Of a DNA stretch of 64,000 nucleotides, positions 52,081 to 61,679 are shown piece after piece. A program made the translations under genes and the position numbers. How positions within the stretch are numbered: position 1 is the first letter of the stretch; each line of letters starts with the position of its first letter. The notes beneath the pieces are model-generated. The model searched no databases. It was not told the DNA's origin and was given only the letters and a program-made list of their open reading frames with translations. The DNA is from Butyrivibrio sp. VCD2006 (GTDB taxonomy: Bacteria > Bacillota > Clostridia > Lachnospirales > Lachnospiraceae), in assembly GCF_000423925.1 (NCBI RefSeq), contig NZ_AUIX01000023.1:38611-102610 (forward strand), in the 5' to 3' direction.

Positions 52081-54801
52081 TTATCTGTTCAGGAGTCTGC
52101 TGAGCTTTGAGCTTCCTAAAAGTAGTATAAGACCAAGTAAGCTGAGAATTATTCCTGCAAATAATCCCGGTGTGTGGTAAACCAGCTTAATGTCATGGTG
52201 ACCTGCGCTCATCTCGATAGCGCTGAACATGGTGTCAGCCGCAAGGAGCTCGGTCTTTTTGCCGTCAACATATGCAGTCCATCCCTTTACATAGGGAACG
52301 GATAAAAACAGAAGCTCAGAGTCTTCGGTGTCTATGCTGCCGGTTATCATATTTGTCGCAAAGGATATGGGATTCTTGTGAAGATCCACATCCTGCATGG
52401 TATGTGCCTTAAGTGCTGAGAGCTGAGCATGCATCGTGGTAAGTGACCTGCAGAAAACGCTCATCTCGTCGAACTTATAAGTGCCCTTGTCATTAAAGGT
52501 AAGTCTTATGTAGGTCTTGGCCTCGTTGGCATTGCCAAGGTTGACTATGAAGTTGTGCCAGCCTGAATAGTACCAGGAGCTCTCGCATTTATAGTCGATG
52601 CGCTTCATAATACCTGTTCCGTCAGCGAGCTCTGTAGAAACAGTGATTGATGGAACGTCAGTATTTGACTTGACCTTAAGGTTCTTCAAATAGAGCAGTG
52701 TCTCACAGCCGGGATTCCCGTTAAAGGTAAGAAGAATGGAAGAACCTGCCTTGGCCTTATAGCCGCCCTTTGCCTCTTTTATTTCGCCCTCAAGAGTAAT
52801 CTCATAGGGAATGCTTTCTGATGTGAAAACAGGCTCCGCTTCAGGATATTTTCCTGCCACATCGTCTCTTACAACGGCTCCGTAGAGAAGCGCTTCCTCG
52901 CGCTCTATAGGTGAAAGTTCATTAAAAGCGGACTCTGAAATAGCTGCGTTATATGTAAAACCAAGAGGCATTGCATCCGGGTTTTCATAGATTCCAAAGT
53001 TGAATTTCTCATAGGAAGGAACATAACCGCAGGGTACAAAGGCCTGCTGGTCAGGCGTGTTGTACCTGAGTGAATAGTACTTAACGCCTGCGATGGAGTT
53101 AAGAACGGCGCGGTCATCAAGTGCAAGGTAAGCGAAGTTCTGCTGATCATTTATAGCCATGAGTTTAAAGTACTCGGAGACACTTTTGTCTGCAAGGCTC
53201 CAGAAAAACTGCGTCGATGAAATTCCATCTAGCATGGCTGCGTTCCAGACAAGGTCTCTGCCTGAATAGCGGTAGAAGCTGTTTGCCGGATCAAGGCCGT
53301 CTGCTGCGGCATTTTCCTCAACTACCTGTACCTCGGTGCTCTGAAGCTGAGCGTACATCTCCTCGGGTGAACAGATATCCATGTAATCCTTCACCATGTT
53401 GCCCTCCTCAGGGGAGTAGGCGAGGCGTCCGTTTTTAGCAATGAATAAAAGTGTTGTAGTAAGAACGACTATGCTCAAAATAGAGGCGATGAAGGCCTGA
53501 TTGCCCTGGCCCTTTTTAGTGACTATCTTTGCGGCATAGCCTGCAATAATATCGGCGAATTCAGCTGTTACAAAGCCTGCGAAAAGTGCACATGAAAATG
53601 CCCATCTGTTTACCGCGTAGTTAAAGCCTCCGAATACATAACCTGCAAAGGGCAGGCAGAGGAATAAAGTGAGCAGGATAAGAAAAGTAAGTTCCTGATA
53701 TACACTTCTAGGGTCTTTGGTTTCTTCCGCTTCCTCTTTCAGACTGCGAACATCATTTTTAAATTTAATAAGAGAAAAAGCATAACATATACTGCGTACG
53801 ATTACGCAGATAGCTGCGGCAACAAATACCGGGGTAAAACCGAGCTGGGTGTCGTTTGCTCCGTGATAAACGAAGCTGTAGACATTTTTAAGGAGCTCTT
53901 TGTAGTAATCTTCCCCATAGAACAGGGGAATAGCGATTCCTGAATTAGCCCTGGGGTTATTCGGAAAAGCAATAAGAATAGGCAGAAGAATAAACATGCT
54001 CATCAGTGAACCGATGATTCCGTAAGCAAAGAATGTGCCTATGGTTTTAAAAGCTGTACCTGCCTGATGTTTTCCGAAATATATGAACAGAAGCCTTGCT
54101 AACACATAGATGATTGTAAGAAGCACTATTATGTAGAAGAAATAAAAGTTGTTGGTACCTGCGAGAAAAACAGCGACTGCAAAGAACCTTGGCTTGTTCT
54201 CTTTAAGTATCTTCTCGGCTCCAAGGAGTACTAGGGGAAGATAGATAAGAGGGTTTGCAAAGAAAGGATGCCACAGTCCCAGGTACATGAAATAAGAACC
54301 GAAGCTATAGGTGAACATTCCTGTGAGGAGTGCTCCCGCCGACATGTTTTTTCTTGAGTATTTTGCGTACAGGCTGAAGGTGATTCCTGCAAGGTATGCA
54401 CGCATTAACATAACTACCTGGAAGTAGATATGGATGTATTCGGTTTTAACAAAAGCGGAAAAAATATTAAGAAGATCGCCAAGCGCATAATACTGAAGTG
54501 TCGTATACAGGTCACTTCCGTATCCTATGCCGAAGGCGAAGGTTTGTAGATTAAGAGAGTGCTCTTTAAAAACATGATAAAGAACACCCCTTAGCCATTT
54601 TGAATAATATGCCGCAGCCTTAAGATGCTGCCGCCAGGTATCACCCTCGCAGATGAGACTCTTGCCATTGCGATAGAAATAACCGTAGACAAGAACTGAC
54701 ATGGCAGCAAATATGGCTGTATAGATCAGATAGAATAACAGAGTATTCAATCCGGATTTTTTAGAATCGTTAGTATCATTATTGTGTTTAACTATATCCA
54801 T
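52081..54801 (-). CDS. YfhO family membrane protein
   Basis: This protein of 906 residues has about thirteen membrane helices in the first 430 residues, an extracytoplasmic region of about 420 residues and a last helix at the C-terminus (LFAGIILSLLGLILLLGSS). SLICEGDTWRQHLKAAAYYSKWLR, YVFGGFNYAVNRWAF and KGWTAYVDGKKTELL are family hallmarks. YfhO proteins are GT-C-like and linked to glycosylation of lipoteichoic acid or other surface polymers. It lies 15 bp behind the PBP1A gene and 30 bp before the methyltransferase. Its link with a cell-wall synthase fits an envelope role. Confidence 0.92.
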   Translation of the reverse strand: MDIVKHNNDTNDSKKSGLNTLLFYLIYTAIFAAMSVLVYGYFYRNGKSLICEGDTWRQHLKAAAYYSKWLRGVLYHVFKEHSLNLQTFAFGIGYGSDLYTTLQYYALGDLLNIFSAFVKTEYIHIYFQVVMLMRAYLAGITFSLYAKYSRKNMSAGALLTGMFTYSFGSYFMYLGLWHPFFANPLIYLPLVLLGAEKILKENKPRFFAVAVFLAGTNNFYFFYIIVLLTIIYVLARLLFIYFGKHQAGTAFKTIGTFFAYGIIGSLMSMFILLPILIAFPNNPRANSGIAIPLFYGEDYYKELLKNVYSFVYHGANDTQLGFTPVFVAAAICVIVRSICYAFSLIKFKNDVRSLKEEAEETKDPRSVYQELTFLILLTLFLCLPFAGYVFGGFNYAVNRWAFSCALFAGFVTAEFADIIAGYAAKIVTKKGQGNQAFIASILSIVVLTTTLLFIAKNGRLAYSPEEGNMVKDYMDICSPEEMYAQLQSTEVQVVEENAAADGLDPANSFYRYSGRDLVWNAAMLDGISSTQFFWSLADKSVSEYFKLMAINDQQNFAYLALDDRAVLNSIAGVKYYSLRYNTPDQQAFVPCGYVPSYEKFNFGIYENPDAMPLGFTYNAAISESAFNELSPIEREEALLYGAVVRDDVAGKYPEAEPVFTSESIPYEITLEGEIKEAKGGYKAKAGSSILLTFNGNPGCETLLYLKNLKVKSNTDVPSITVSTELADGTGIMKRIDYKCESSWYYSGWHNFIVNLGNANEAKTYIRLTFNDKGTYKFDEMSVFCRSLTTMHAQLSALKAHTMQDVDLHKNPISFATNMITGSIDTEDSELLFLSVPYVKGWTAYVDGKKTELLAADTMFSAIEMSAGHHDIKLVYHTPGLFAGIILSLLGLILLLGSSKLSRLLNR

Positions 54802-54816
54802 TACACGGGAGTCCCC

Positions 54817-57687
54817 TTATTCGTTGTCCTCTTCTTCAACCGGAGCCGGCGTTGCTTCCGCCGGTTGTTCAACCGGAGCGGGAGTCTGCTCTACATTTTG
54901 TGCCGGAGCCTCTGCCGGTGCCTGTGCCGGCGCTTCTGCAGGTGCTTCTGCAGGTGTCTCAGCAGGTGCCTCTGCGGGAGCAGCATTCTGCTCGACAGCA
55001 GGAACGGAACCGGGAGCAGCGGGCGTTGAAGACGGATCACCGACAGCGGGACCTGTGTAAATAATACCCTGCTGAATGAGGCTTGCTTCCTGAGCCAGAA
55101 TTTCCTGAATATTTGGCTGAGCCATAAATGCAGGTGTGTGGTGACAGGTTACCTGAGGCGTTACGACAGTGTTACCTGCTTCATCAACACTTGTGGTGAA
55201 GTTTGAAGCGGCTGAACCGGGTGATTGTGCCAAAAGTGCAGCGGGCTCAGACGGTATAAGCTCAAATACGCCTGAAATTTTGAACGGGCACTGCTCTGTT
55301 GCAGGGTGCTGATCGCTCTGGCAAAGGATTCCGGAATAGTGAACATCACAGTTATCAGTGGGAACAGTACCTTCCTCAAAGTACTCAGTGAGGTGTGTTC
55401 CGTCGCAAAGACCGCCAACAGGCAGTTTTCCTGATCTTGAACATACAGTTGCGGAAACGACCGAAGCCGGCTTCTCAAAATTGGTGGACGGCAGATCCTC
55501 ATGTATCTTGGACATAACAGCGCGCCACATGGTCTTGGCGAGATGCTGTTCTGCGCTGGTTGTAAGGTCTACGTTGTTGTCGTAGCCGGCCCATGTGGTT
55601 GCAGTGTAGTAGGTTGTGTAACCTGCGAACCATACGTCGTTCTCATCTGATGTGGTACCTGTCTTACCTGCGATGGCTGTTGTGCCGAAGTTAACGGCTG
55701 TACCTGTACCGCTTGTAACAACGTCCTGCATAGCGCTTGTAAGAAGGTATGCAGTAGACTCCTTGAGGATTCTTGTGGAATCCGTAGTAGTGTTATCAAG
55801 AATTGTGTTGCCCTCATGGTCCACAACCTTGGTGTAGAGCTTGGGCTTAATGTAAACTCCGCCGTTAGCGATTGCGGCATATGCGGCGTTGAGCTCCATG
55901 TTGGTAACACCGTGTGTCAGACCACCGAGTGCGGTAGGAAGCTGAACATCAGTGAAAATCTTACCCTTGATCTCTTCGTTTTCAGCAAGAGTTGTGAAGC
56001 CGAAATTCTTAAGATAATCAAAAGCAAGCTGAGGTGTGATCAGTGTCATGGTCTTAACAGCGATGATGTTCATTGAATCCTTTATGGCTGTTCTCATTGT
56101 TGTAAGACCTCTGTAGGACTCTCCGTACCAGTTGTTAACTGGACGTCCGTCAGGATAGTTGAAGGGTGCGTCGTTAAGAACTGTTGCAAGTGTAAGACCT
56201 GCGCTGTCAAGAGCCGGTGCGTAGGTTGAGAGCACCTTAAATGTAGAACCGGGCTGACGCACAGCGTCTGTTGCACGGTTAAGTGTTCTGGATGCTGTCT
56301 TGCTTCCGCGGCCACCGATCATGGCAACTATATAGCCTGTGGTGTGGTCTTCTATAGTAAGTGATACCTGAGGCTGAGGTGTGAGAGAAATGGACTCGCC
56401 TTCAACGGTATCGCCGTTTGCGGTAACTACTGCTTTGTATTCGTCTATCTTTTCCTGAGCTGCTTCCTTAGAAGAGAAGAGCATGTTGAAGCTCTTGGAT
56501 TCATGCTCCTGGAAATAGCTCTTCATTTTCTCTGTGCTGTAGTTGGTCTTGTTGCCTTCTGCATCTGTAGTTGTAAGGGCGTAGTCAAGAAGATACTTGG
56601 TGCCCTCAGGATAGTTGCTCTCATCCTGATAAATAGTGTCGCAGATTGACTGTATGTGCGGATCCTGAGTTGAATAAATCTTAAGACCGCCACTGTAGAG
56701 AAGTGTATAAGCCTGAGTCTCGTTGTAACCGGCATCGATAAGGTCATCGATCAGCTGATTTGTAAGAGCATCAACAAAGTAGGAGTTGGGCATGTTGTCC
56801 GAGGTCTCCTGATCAGCGACCTGGATTCTGGCATAAACATCATCGTTCATGGCCTCAGTGTATTCGAGCTGTGTGATGTAGCCCTGATCGAGCATGTCAC
56901 CAAGGACCTTCTCACGACGCTTCGCATTATTCTCCGGGTGTGTGATGGGGTTAAAACGGCTGGGATTCTGTGTGATGCCGGCAATAACCGCACATTCGGA
57001 CAATGTCAGATTGGTAACTGACTTATTAAAATAGCGAAGTGATGCGGCCTGAACACCAAGAGTATTGCTTCCTAAATTGATGGTGTTCATGTAATTGAGC
57101 AGGATGTCCTCCTTGCTCATGGTTTTTTCAAGCTGGATAGCCAGATACTGCTCCTGGATCTTACGTTTGATCTTGGCAATATCAGAGTTCTCACTGGTCC
57201 AGCCGGTAAAGACGTTGTTCTTCAAAAGCTGCTGGGTTATTGTACTGGCGCCCTGTGTAAGGTCATGACTTGTGATTCCGACATATGCAGCTCTGATGAT
57301 ACCCTGTATATCGATACCGTTGTGCTGATAAAAACGCATATCCTCGATGGCAACGAAGGCGTGGCAGAGATTCTCGGGAATCATGTCCATGGTGACAGGG
57401 ATTCGGTTGGAATCTGTGGAAACCAGCTTCGCTGTCTGGTTGCCCTCGGTGTCATAAACAAAGGTCGAATAGCCCGTGGGAGTAACGTTGATATTGCCGA
57501 TCTCAGGTGCTGTATCAATTATTCCTCTGAAAACGCCGATGCCTGCGCATACGCCGCAGACCGCGATTCCAACGAGAGCAATGATTATCAGTTCTAAAGA
57601 TATAAGGGAAATCTTTTTTCCCCATTTAGTGGTACCGGAGATGATAGCATGCTGCTGATCCCTGATACCTTTTCTTCCAAAATTCAT
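54817..57687 (-). CDS. Class A penicillin-binding protein, bifunctional transglycosylase/transpeptidase
   Basis: This protein of 956 residues from ATG 57687 has GGAGG 6 bases upstream; a longer frame to 57756 has no ribosome site. After a cytoplasmic part and one membrane helix (LISLELIIIALVGIAVCGV), the GT51 domain shows EDMRFYQHNGID with catalytic Glu, GASTITQQLLKN and a KEDILLNYMN segment. The transpeptidase domain has the active-site Ser in GSTFK, SMN and KTGTT. It builds and cross-links peptidoglycan. A Cys-containing segment (VCSRSGKLPVGGLC) follows. The last 80 residues are Pro/Ala/Glu-rich (APAETPAEAPAEAPAQ), possibly spanning the wall. First gene of an operon with yfhO and a methyltransferase. 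Confidence 0.95.
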   Translation of the reverse strand: MNFGRKGIRDQQHAIISGTTKWGKKISLISLELIIIALVGIAVCGVCAGIGVFRGIIDTAPEIGNINVTPTGYSTFVYDTEGNQTAKLVSTDSNRIPVTMDMIPENLCHAFVAIEDMRFYQHNGIDIQGIIRAAYVGITSHDLTQGASTITQQLLKNNVFTGWTSENSDIAKIKRKIQEQYLAIQLEKTMSKEDILLNYMNTINLGSNTLGVQAASLRYFNKSVTNLTLSECAVIAGITQNPSRFNPITHPENNAKRREKVLGDMLDQGYITQLEYTEAMNDDVYARIQVADQETSDNMPNSYFVDALTNQLIDDLIDAGYNETQAYTLLYSGGLKIYSTQDPHIQSICDTIYQDESNYPEGTKYLLDYALTTTDAEGNKTNYSTEKMKSYFQEHESKSFNMLFSSKEAAQEKIDEYKAVVTANGDTVEGESISLTPQPQVSLTIEDHTTGYIVAMIGGRGSKTASRTLNRATDAVRQPGSTFKVLSTYAPALDSAGLTLATVLNDAPFNYPDGRPVNNWYGESYRGLTTMRTAIKDSMNIIAVKTMTLITPQLAFDYLKNFGFTTLAENEEIKGKIFTDVQLPTALGGLTHGVTNMELNAAYAAIANGGVYIKPKLYTKVVDHEGNTILDNTTTDSTRILKESTAYLLTSAMQDVVTSGTGTAVNFGTTAIAGKTGTTSDENDVWFAGYTTYYTATTWAGYDNNVDLTTSAEQHLAKTMWRAVMSKIHEDLPSTNFEKPASVVSATVCSRSGKLPVGGLCDGTHLTEYFEEGTVPTDNCDVHYSGILCQSDQHPATEQCPFKISGVFELIPSEPAALLAQSPGSAASNFTTSVDEAGNTVVTPQVTCHHTPAFMAQPNIQEILAQEASLIQQGIIYTGPAVGDPSSTPAAPGSVPAVEQNAAPAEAPAETPAEAPAEAPAQAPAEAPAQNVEQTPAPVEQPAEATPAPVEEEDNE

Positions 57688-57781
57688 AAATTCCTCCGAT
57701 GTAAATATGTTATGTCCGTTTTTATGATATGATGAACATGTAGTAGCGCTTCGCAAAATGATTGCAATTCTACATCATTAC

Positions 57782-57790
57782 ATTATATCA
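57782..57790 (-). promoter_or_regulatory. Extended -10 promoter of the PBP1A operon
   Basis: On the minus strand, TGATATAAT with the hexamer at 57782-57787. The following TGATATAATGTA word is identical to that before degV. It lies about 95 bp before the ATG at 57687. Confidence 0.55.
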
Positions 57791-57840
57791 AACTTGGAAA
57801 GTAAAGAATAGCCTAAGATAGGCTGTGTGGAACAGGGGTC

Positions 57841-58473
57841 ATGGGAAAAACTGATAATTACAAAGTAATCCTGAAAGCAGGATGCGATGAAATAGTTGAA
57901 AAGAAATCAAGATTTATTGCAAATGTATTGCCTGTAGCAAGTGTGCAGGAAGCCGAGGAACAGATAGCCGCTTTTCAGAAAAAGTTCTGGGATGCAAGAC
58001 ATAACTGCTACGCCTTTGTGATCGGCTCCGATTTTGGAACCACCAGATGCAGCGACAACGGTGAGCCTTCGGGCACTGCAGGAAAACCGATTCTTGAAGT
58101 CATAAAGGGATCCGGAGTTACAAACGTACTTATAATAGTAACAAGATATTTCGGGGGCGTGCTCCTTGGAACGGGAGGACTTGTGAGAGCCTACACTCAG
58201 GCTGCCCAGGCGGGACTTGCGGCATCCGAGATAGGAGAGATGGTCTATGGAAAAAGGTTTCACCTCACCGCTGATTACACTCTTGTCAATAATATTCAGT
58301 ACTACTTAAGGCAGGAGGAGATACCTCTTGAAAATGAGACCTATACGGATAAGGTTGAGTATGACATAACGGTTAGAATGGAGGATTGTGAGAAAGTTAC
58401 GGATGGCCTGACTCAGAAAACAGAAGGGCGTCTTTCTATAGAAGAGATAGAAGAGGGGTATTTTGCTTTTTGA
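57841..58473 (+). CDS. yigZ: YigZ / IMPACT family protein
   Basis: This protein of 210 residues has a full-length two-domain YigZ fold. KKSRFIANVLPV and FWDARHNCYAF open the N-terminal domain, TRCSDNGEPSGTAGKPIL and VTRYFGGVLLGTGGLVRAY are the family signatures, and the C-terminal part is a ferredoxin-like domain. IMPACT family proteins affect translation in eukaryotes; the bacterial role is unknown. It is transcribed divergently from the PBP1A gene. The ribosome site is AGGGG, 6 bases before the ATG. Confidence 0.93.
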   Translation: MGKTDNYKVILKAGCDEIVEKKSRFIANVLPVASVQEAEEQIAAFQKKFWDARHNCYAFVIGSDFGTTRCSDNGEPSGTAGKPILEVIKGSGVTNVLIIVTRYFGGVLLGTGGLVRAYTQAAQAGLAASEIGEMVYGKRFHLTADYTLVNNIQYYLRQEEIPLENETYTDKVEYDITVRMEDCEKVTDGLTQKTEGRLSIEEIEEGYFAF

Positions 58474-58573
58474 CAGCCATGACAGGCTACGTGTTTTTTG
58501 ATAGCGATATAATATGAAATGCCTGTAGGAGTGTTATTTTGCATAATCCGAGGGGCGAATAATTAGCTATAAT

Positions 58574-58600
58574 GCAGGGTGTTCATGCCCTGCGTTTTTA
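58574..58600 (+). terminator. Terminator of yigZ
   Basis: GCAGGG (58574-58579) pairs with CCCTGC (58588-58593), followed by GTTTTTAAT. Confidence 0.75.
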
Positions 58601-58651
58601 ATTTATAATATTAGTGCGCTTTTGGTATGAGCGCTTTACTGTTGTTTTCTT

Positions 58652-58674
58652 GCTTCACAGTCTGATTGTGAAGC
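58652..58674 (+). promoter_or_regulatory. Leader stem-loop before the third surface-protein gene
   Basis: GCTTCACA (58652-58659) and TGTGAAGC (58667-58674) make a perfect 8-bp stem, 13 bases before the AAGGGGG ribosome site. A second weak stem (AGTGCGC / GAGCGCT) lies at 58613-58636. It could protect the mRNA or control translation. Confidence 0.4.
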
Positions 58675-58698
58675 GCAATATAAAAAGGGGGAAATTCC

Positions 58699-61515
58699 AT
58701 GAAGAAAAGAAAGCATTGGTTTTCTGTTTTTTATGCTGCCTTTCTGGCAGTGCTTTTTTCCATGTCTGCGGCTGTGAGTCCGCTAAATAGTTTTACTGTA
58801 AGGGCCGATGAGGGTGAAGAGGATCCCGGTGATCAATATTACGCAAATATATTTTATGATAGGAATACTTTTACTCTTAATGATGACGAGATCAGCAATG
58901 TGTTTACCGCCGAAGTCACTGACACGAATGGTGCTGGCCCTGACGAATCCCTTGTCACATATAAATGGGAGATTCTGGATGATACTAAGAGTGCCTTTGC
59001 GATAGATGGGGCGGCTAATGAAAAGGAAGTTACGGTAACGCTTACTGAAAATGCAGAGGAAGCACTTAATGGTTTGCTTTATTATGATGCGAAAATCTAT
59101 CTTAAAGTCGAAGTTGATGGTAGACTTGCATTTGATACCACTGAGAGTCTAAAGCTTAACACTAGCGAATATTTTTCTTTGGATAACATAGCAGTTTTAC
59201 CCGCATCATATGATTATGGTGAGGATAATAAGAGTATGACCTTTAAACTTACCAATCTTGAGGATTACGACGAGGGGTACCTTGAGTTCAATACGGGGGC
59301 TCTTGTGGAAGTATCCGGATTAAGTGAAGATTATGGTGATGACTTTAAAATTGATGATTATTTTACTGTTGATGATTCTGACAAAAAAAGTGTGACTATC
59401 TCACTAAAAGATGATGCAAAGGAAAAATGGGATGCTTTTAAGAGTAAACATTCGTTGGATGACATTGAAAGTTTTAATGCTGAGTTTCCGTTTTATATAA
59501 GTACTACAGGCGGTTTGGCAGGAACTGTTACAAAAATAGTAGAGATATATTATTGTCCGGATACTATTATGGATTCTCTTCGTCTCTCTACGATTCTTAG
59601 TGATGGAAAAGATGATTGGGATAGTTCGGAGTTTGAACCGGGCGATGAGCCTAGAGAATTAGAGGCTGTATTCAATTATGAGAATCTTGTGCCCAAAGCA
59701 AATATTACCTATAAATGGGAACTGGAGGAAGATGCTGGAAAATACTTTGAATTTATAGGTGATACCGATAAAAAGAAAGTCAAGGTCGGAATTAGGGATG
59801 ATGCCATCGATAATATGGGCGCGAACCTTGATATCTTAGCCTCTATTAGAGTTAACGTTAATATTGATGGGCGAGAAGATGATATGTCTCGCAACTTCAG
59901 ATTGGTAGTGGCTGAGCCAAGGCTTGATCCCTACTTTAGTACATATAGGTTTAATGAATCTAACAGAACATATACAATTGGGGTTTCGGGACTTGGAAAT
60001 GCAAAAGGAAAGATAGTATATCGTTATGATGATAAATATAAGGAAATAGCACCTGATATATTTGATATTGATATAACCGGAACAAAGATTGTTATCAAGC
60101 TTAAAAGTGAAGCGGATGAACTTTTTAAAGGAAAATATAAAGGCTATTTGGTCGAGCACTATGAAACTGGAGATAGCTATTACGTAGCAACCGGTGATTG
60201 GCTGTACAAAGATGGAGAATATGAATGTAATCTCGACCCATTTTGTTTTGAATACTATCCGGACGGTATGTATGATGTTTCCTTTAGCACTGATGAGGTT
60301 AAATTCACTAAAGGAACTCCTAAGGATGTACAGCTTACTGCTAATATTTCAAATACTGATGGGAAAGTTGTTGAGTATAATTGGAACTTTAGCGGAGGTT
60401 ATCCTCTATCTTCTGAGTTAATCACTCTTGAAAATGCAGATAAGGCTACTGTAACTCTTAAGTATAATGGTAAAGATATTCCTGAGGAATCAATTTATTT
60501 ATATTTTCAGGTGACCGTTGATGGAAAAATGGTGATACTTTCCAAGGGCTTTATCGAATTACAATTCCTTGATCCATCAGATCCTACAAATCCGGATAAT
60601 CCAGGCGGTGGCGGAGACAATCCCGGCGGCGGAGATAATCCCGGAGGCGGAGACAATCCCGGAGGTGGAGACAATCCCGGAGGCGGAGACAATCCCGGAG
60701 GCGGAGACAATCCCGGAGGCGGAGACAATCCCGGAGGCGGAGATAACCCCGGAGGTGGAGACAACCCCGGAGGCGGAGACAATCCCGGAGGCGGAGACAA
60801 TCCCGGTGGCGGAGATAACCCCGGAGGTGGAGATAATCCCGGAGGCGGAACTACTCCCGGAGGTGGAGATAACCCCGGAGGCGGAACTACTCCAAGTGGT
60901 GGAGATACACCCAGTGGAGGCAATACACCTAGTGGTGGAGATACACCCAGTGGAGGCAATACACCTAGTGGTGGAAATACTCCCAGCGGTGGTAACAACC
61001 CTTCAGCCGGAAATCAGCCGGCAGCAGACAGCACGGCTTCGCAGCCCGCACCTGCCGGAACAGCTATTTCAGCAGAGGAATCAGGAGCAAATGGAGCTCT
61101 TGAGGTTGTGTCATCTGCCGATGGTAGCGCTGCAGTAAGATTTAAGGCTATTAGTAATAAGAAGCTGAAGAAGCTTTCCATCCCCGGAACTATCAAGGAT
61201 AAGAACGGCGTTGAATACAAAGTTACAGAGATAGGAAAGGGATCAGCCAAGAAATGCAAGAAACTTACTAATGTTAAAATCCCTTCAACAGTTACCAAGA
61301 TTGGCAGCAATGCATTTAACGGATGCGCAAAGCTTAAGAACATCAAACTAGACGGAAATACCTTAAAATCCGTTGGTAAGGGTGCATTCAAGGGAATAGC
61401 CAAAGGAGCTAAATTCACCATCACAGCTAAAGATCAGAAGACCTTCGACAAGGTCGTAAAGATGCTTAAGAAAGCAGGAGCTAAGAACTGCACATTTAAG
61501 CATAAAAAAGGATAA
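58699..61515 (+). CDS. Giant secreted protein with PGGGDN repeat linker and C-terminal LRR module
   Basis: This protein has 938 residues. The signal peptide (basic MKKRKHWF, then a hydrophobic core) is cut at about VRA/DE near residue 37. Five or so beta-rich domains of about 110 residues, each with a YKWE or YNWNF core, fill residues 40-620; they resemble Ig-like or polycystic-kidney-disease domains. A linker of about 140 residues repeats PGGGDN, then PSGGNT. The last 150 residues are a BspA-like LRR module (LSIPGTIKDKNGVEYKVTEI, VTKIGSNAFNGCAKLKNIKL, FTITAKDQKTFDKVV) related to those of the 9504 and 14763 proteins. AAGGGGG lies before ATG. A surface adhesin is the likely role. Confidence 0.87.
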   Translation: MKKRKHWFSVFYAAFLAVLFSMSAAVSPLNSFTVRADEGEEDPGDQYYANIFYDRNTFTLNDDEISNVFTAEVTDTNGAGPDESLVTYKWEILDDTKSAFAIDGAANEKEVTVTLTENAEEALNGLLYYDAKIYLKVEVDGRLAFDTTESLKLNTSEYFSLDNIAVLPASYDYGEDNKSMTFKLTNLEDYDEGYLEFNTGALVEVSGLSEDYGDDFKIDDYFTVDDSDKKSVTISLKDDAKEKWDAFKSKHSLDDIESFNAEFPFYISTTGGLAGTVTKIVEIYYCPDTIMDSLRLSTILSDGKDDWDSSEFEPGDEPRELEAVFNYENLVPKANITYKWELEEDAGKYFEFIGDTDKKKVKVGIRDDAIDNMGANLDILASIRVNVNIDGREDDMSRNFRLVVAEPRLDPYFSTYRFNESNRTYTIGVSGLGNAKGKIVYRYDDKYKEIAPDIFDIDITGTKIVIKLKSEADELFKGKYKGYLVEHYETGDSYYVATGDWLYKDGEYECNLDPFCFEYYPDGMYDVSFSTDEVKFTKGTPKDVQLTANISNTDGKVVEYNWNFSGGYPLSSELITLENADKATVTLKYNGKDIPEESIYLYFQVTVDGKMVILSKGFIELQFLDPSDPTNPDNPGGGGDNPGGGDNPGGGDNPGGGDNPGGGDNPGGGDNPGGGDNPGGGDNPGGGDNPGGGDNPGGGDNPGGGDNPGGGDNPGGGTTPGGGDNPGGGTTPSGGDTPSGGNTPSGGDTPSGGNTPSGGNTPSGGNNPSAGNQPAADSTASQPAPAGTAISAEESGANGALEVVSSADGSAAVRFKAISNKKLKKLSIPGTIKDKNGVEYKVTEIGKGSAKKCKKLTNVKIPSTVTKIGSNAFNGCAKLKNIKLDGNTLKSVGKGAFKGIAKGAKFTITAKDQKTFDKVVKMLKKAGAKNCTFKHKKG
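60597..61000 (+). repeat. 18-bp coding minisatellite (PGGGDN / PSGGNT)
   Basis: About 15 units encode PGGGDN or PGGGTT, and about 7 encode PSGGDT or PSGGNT, at nearly strict 18-bp steps. Neighbouring units differ only by silent changes (GGCGGAGAT against GGTGGAGAC). The high identity suggests recent expansion by slippage. Confidence 0.9.
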
Positions 61516-61522
61516 ACTACAG

Positions 61523-61559
61523 GGGCATATCACACTTAGTGTGATATGCTCCTTTTTTG
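61523..61559 (+). terminator. Terminator of the 58699 gene
   Basis: GCATATCACAC and GTGTGATATGC around TTA, followed by TCCTTTTTTG. Confidence 0.9.
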
Positions 61560-61679
61560 CGACAGCCCCTGGAAGTGGATTTTGGAATTATAAAATTTCC
61601 GTTAAGTTATGCACGTCAAAAGGCTTTTTTATATAATTGTAAGTAGTTTTGCGAATGAAATTATAAGGAGGTTCACAGG

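Noticed and set aside
52905..53438. Small ORFs inside yfhO
   Set aside because: They are out-of-frame shadows of a long, well-recognised membrane protein gene.
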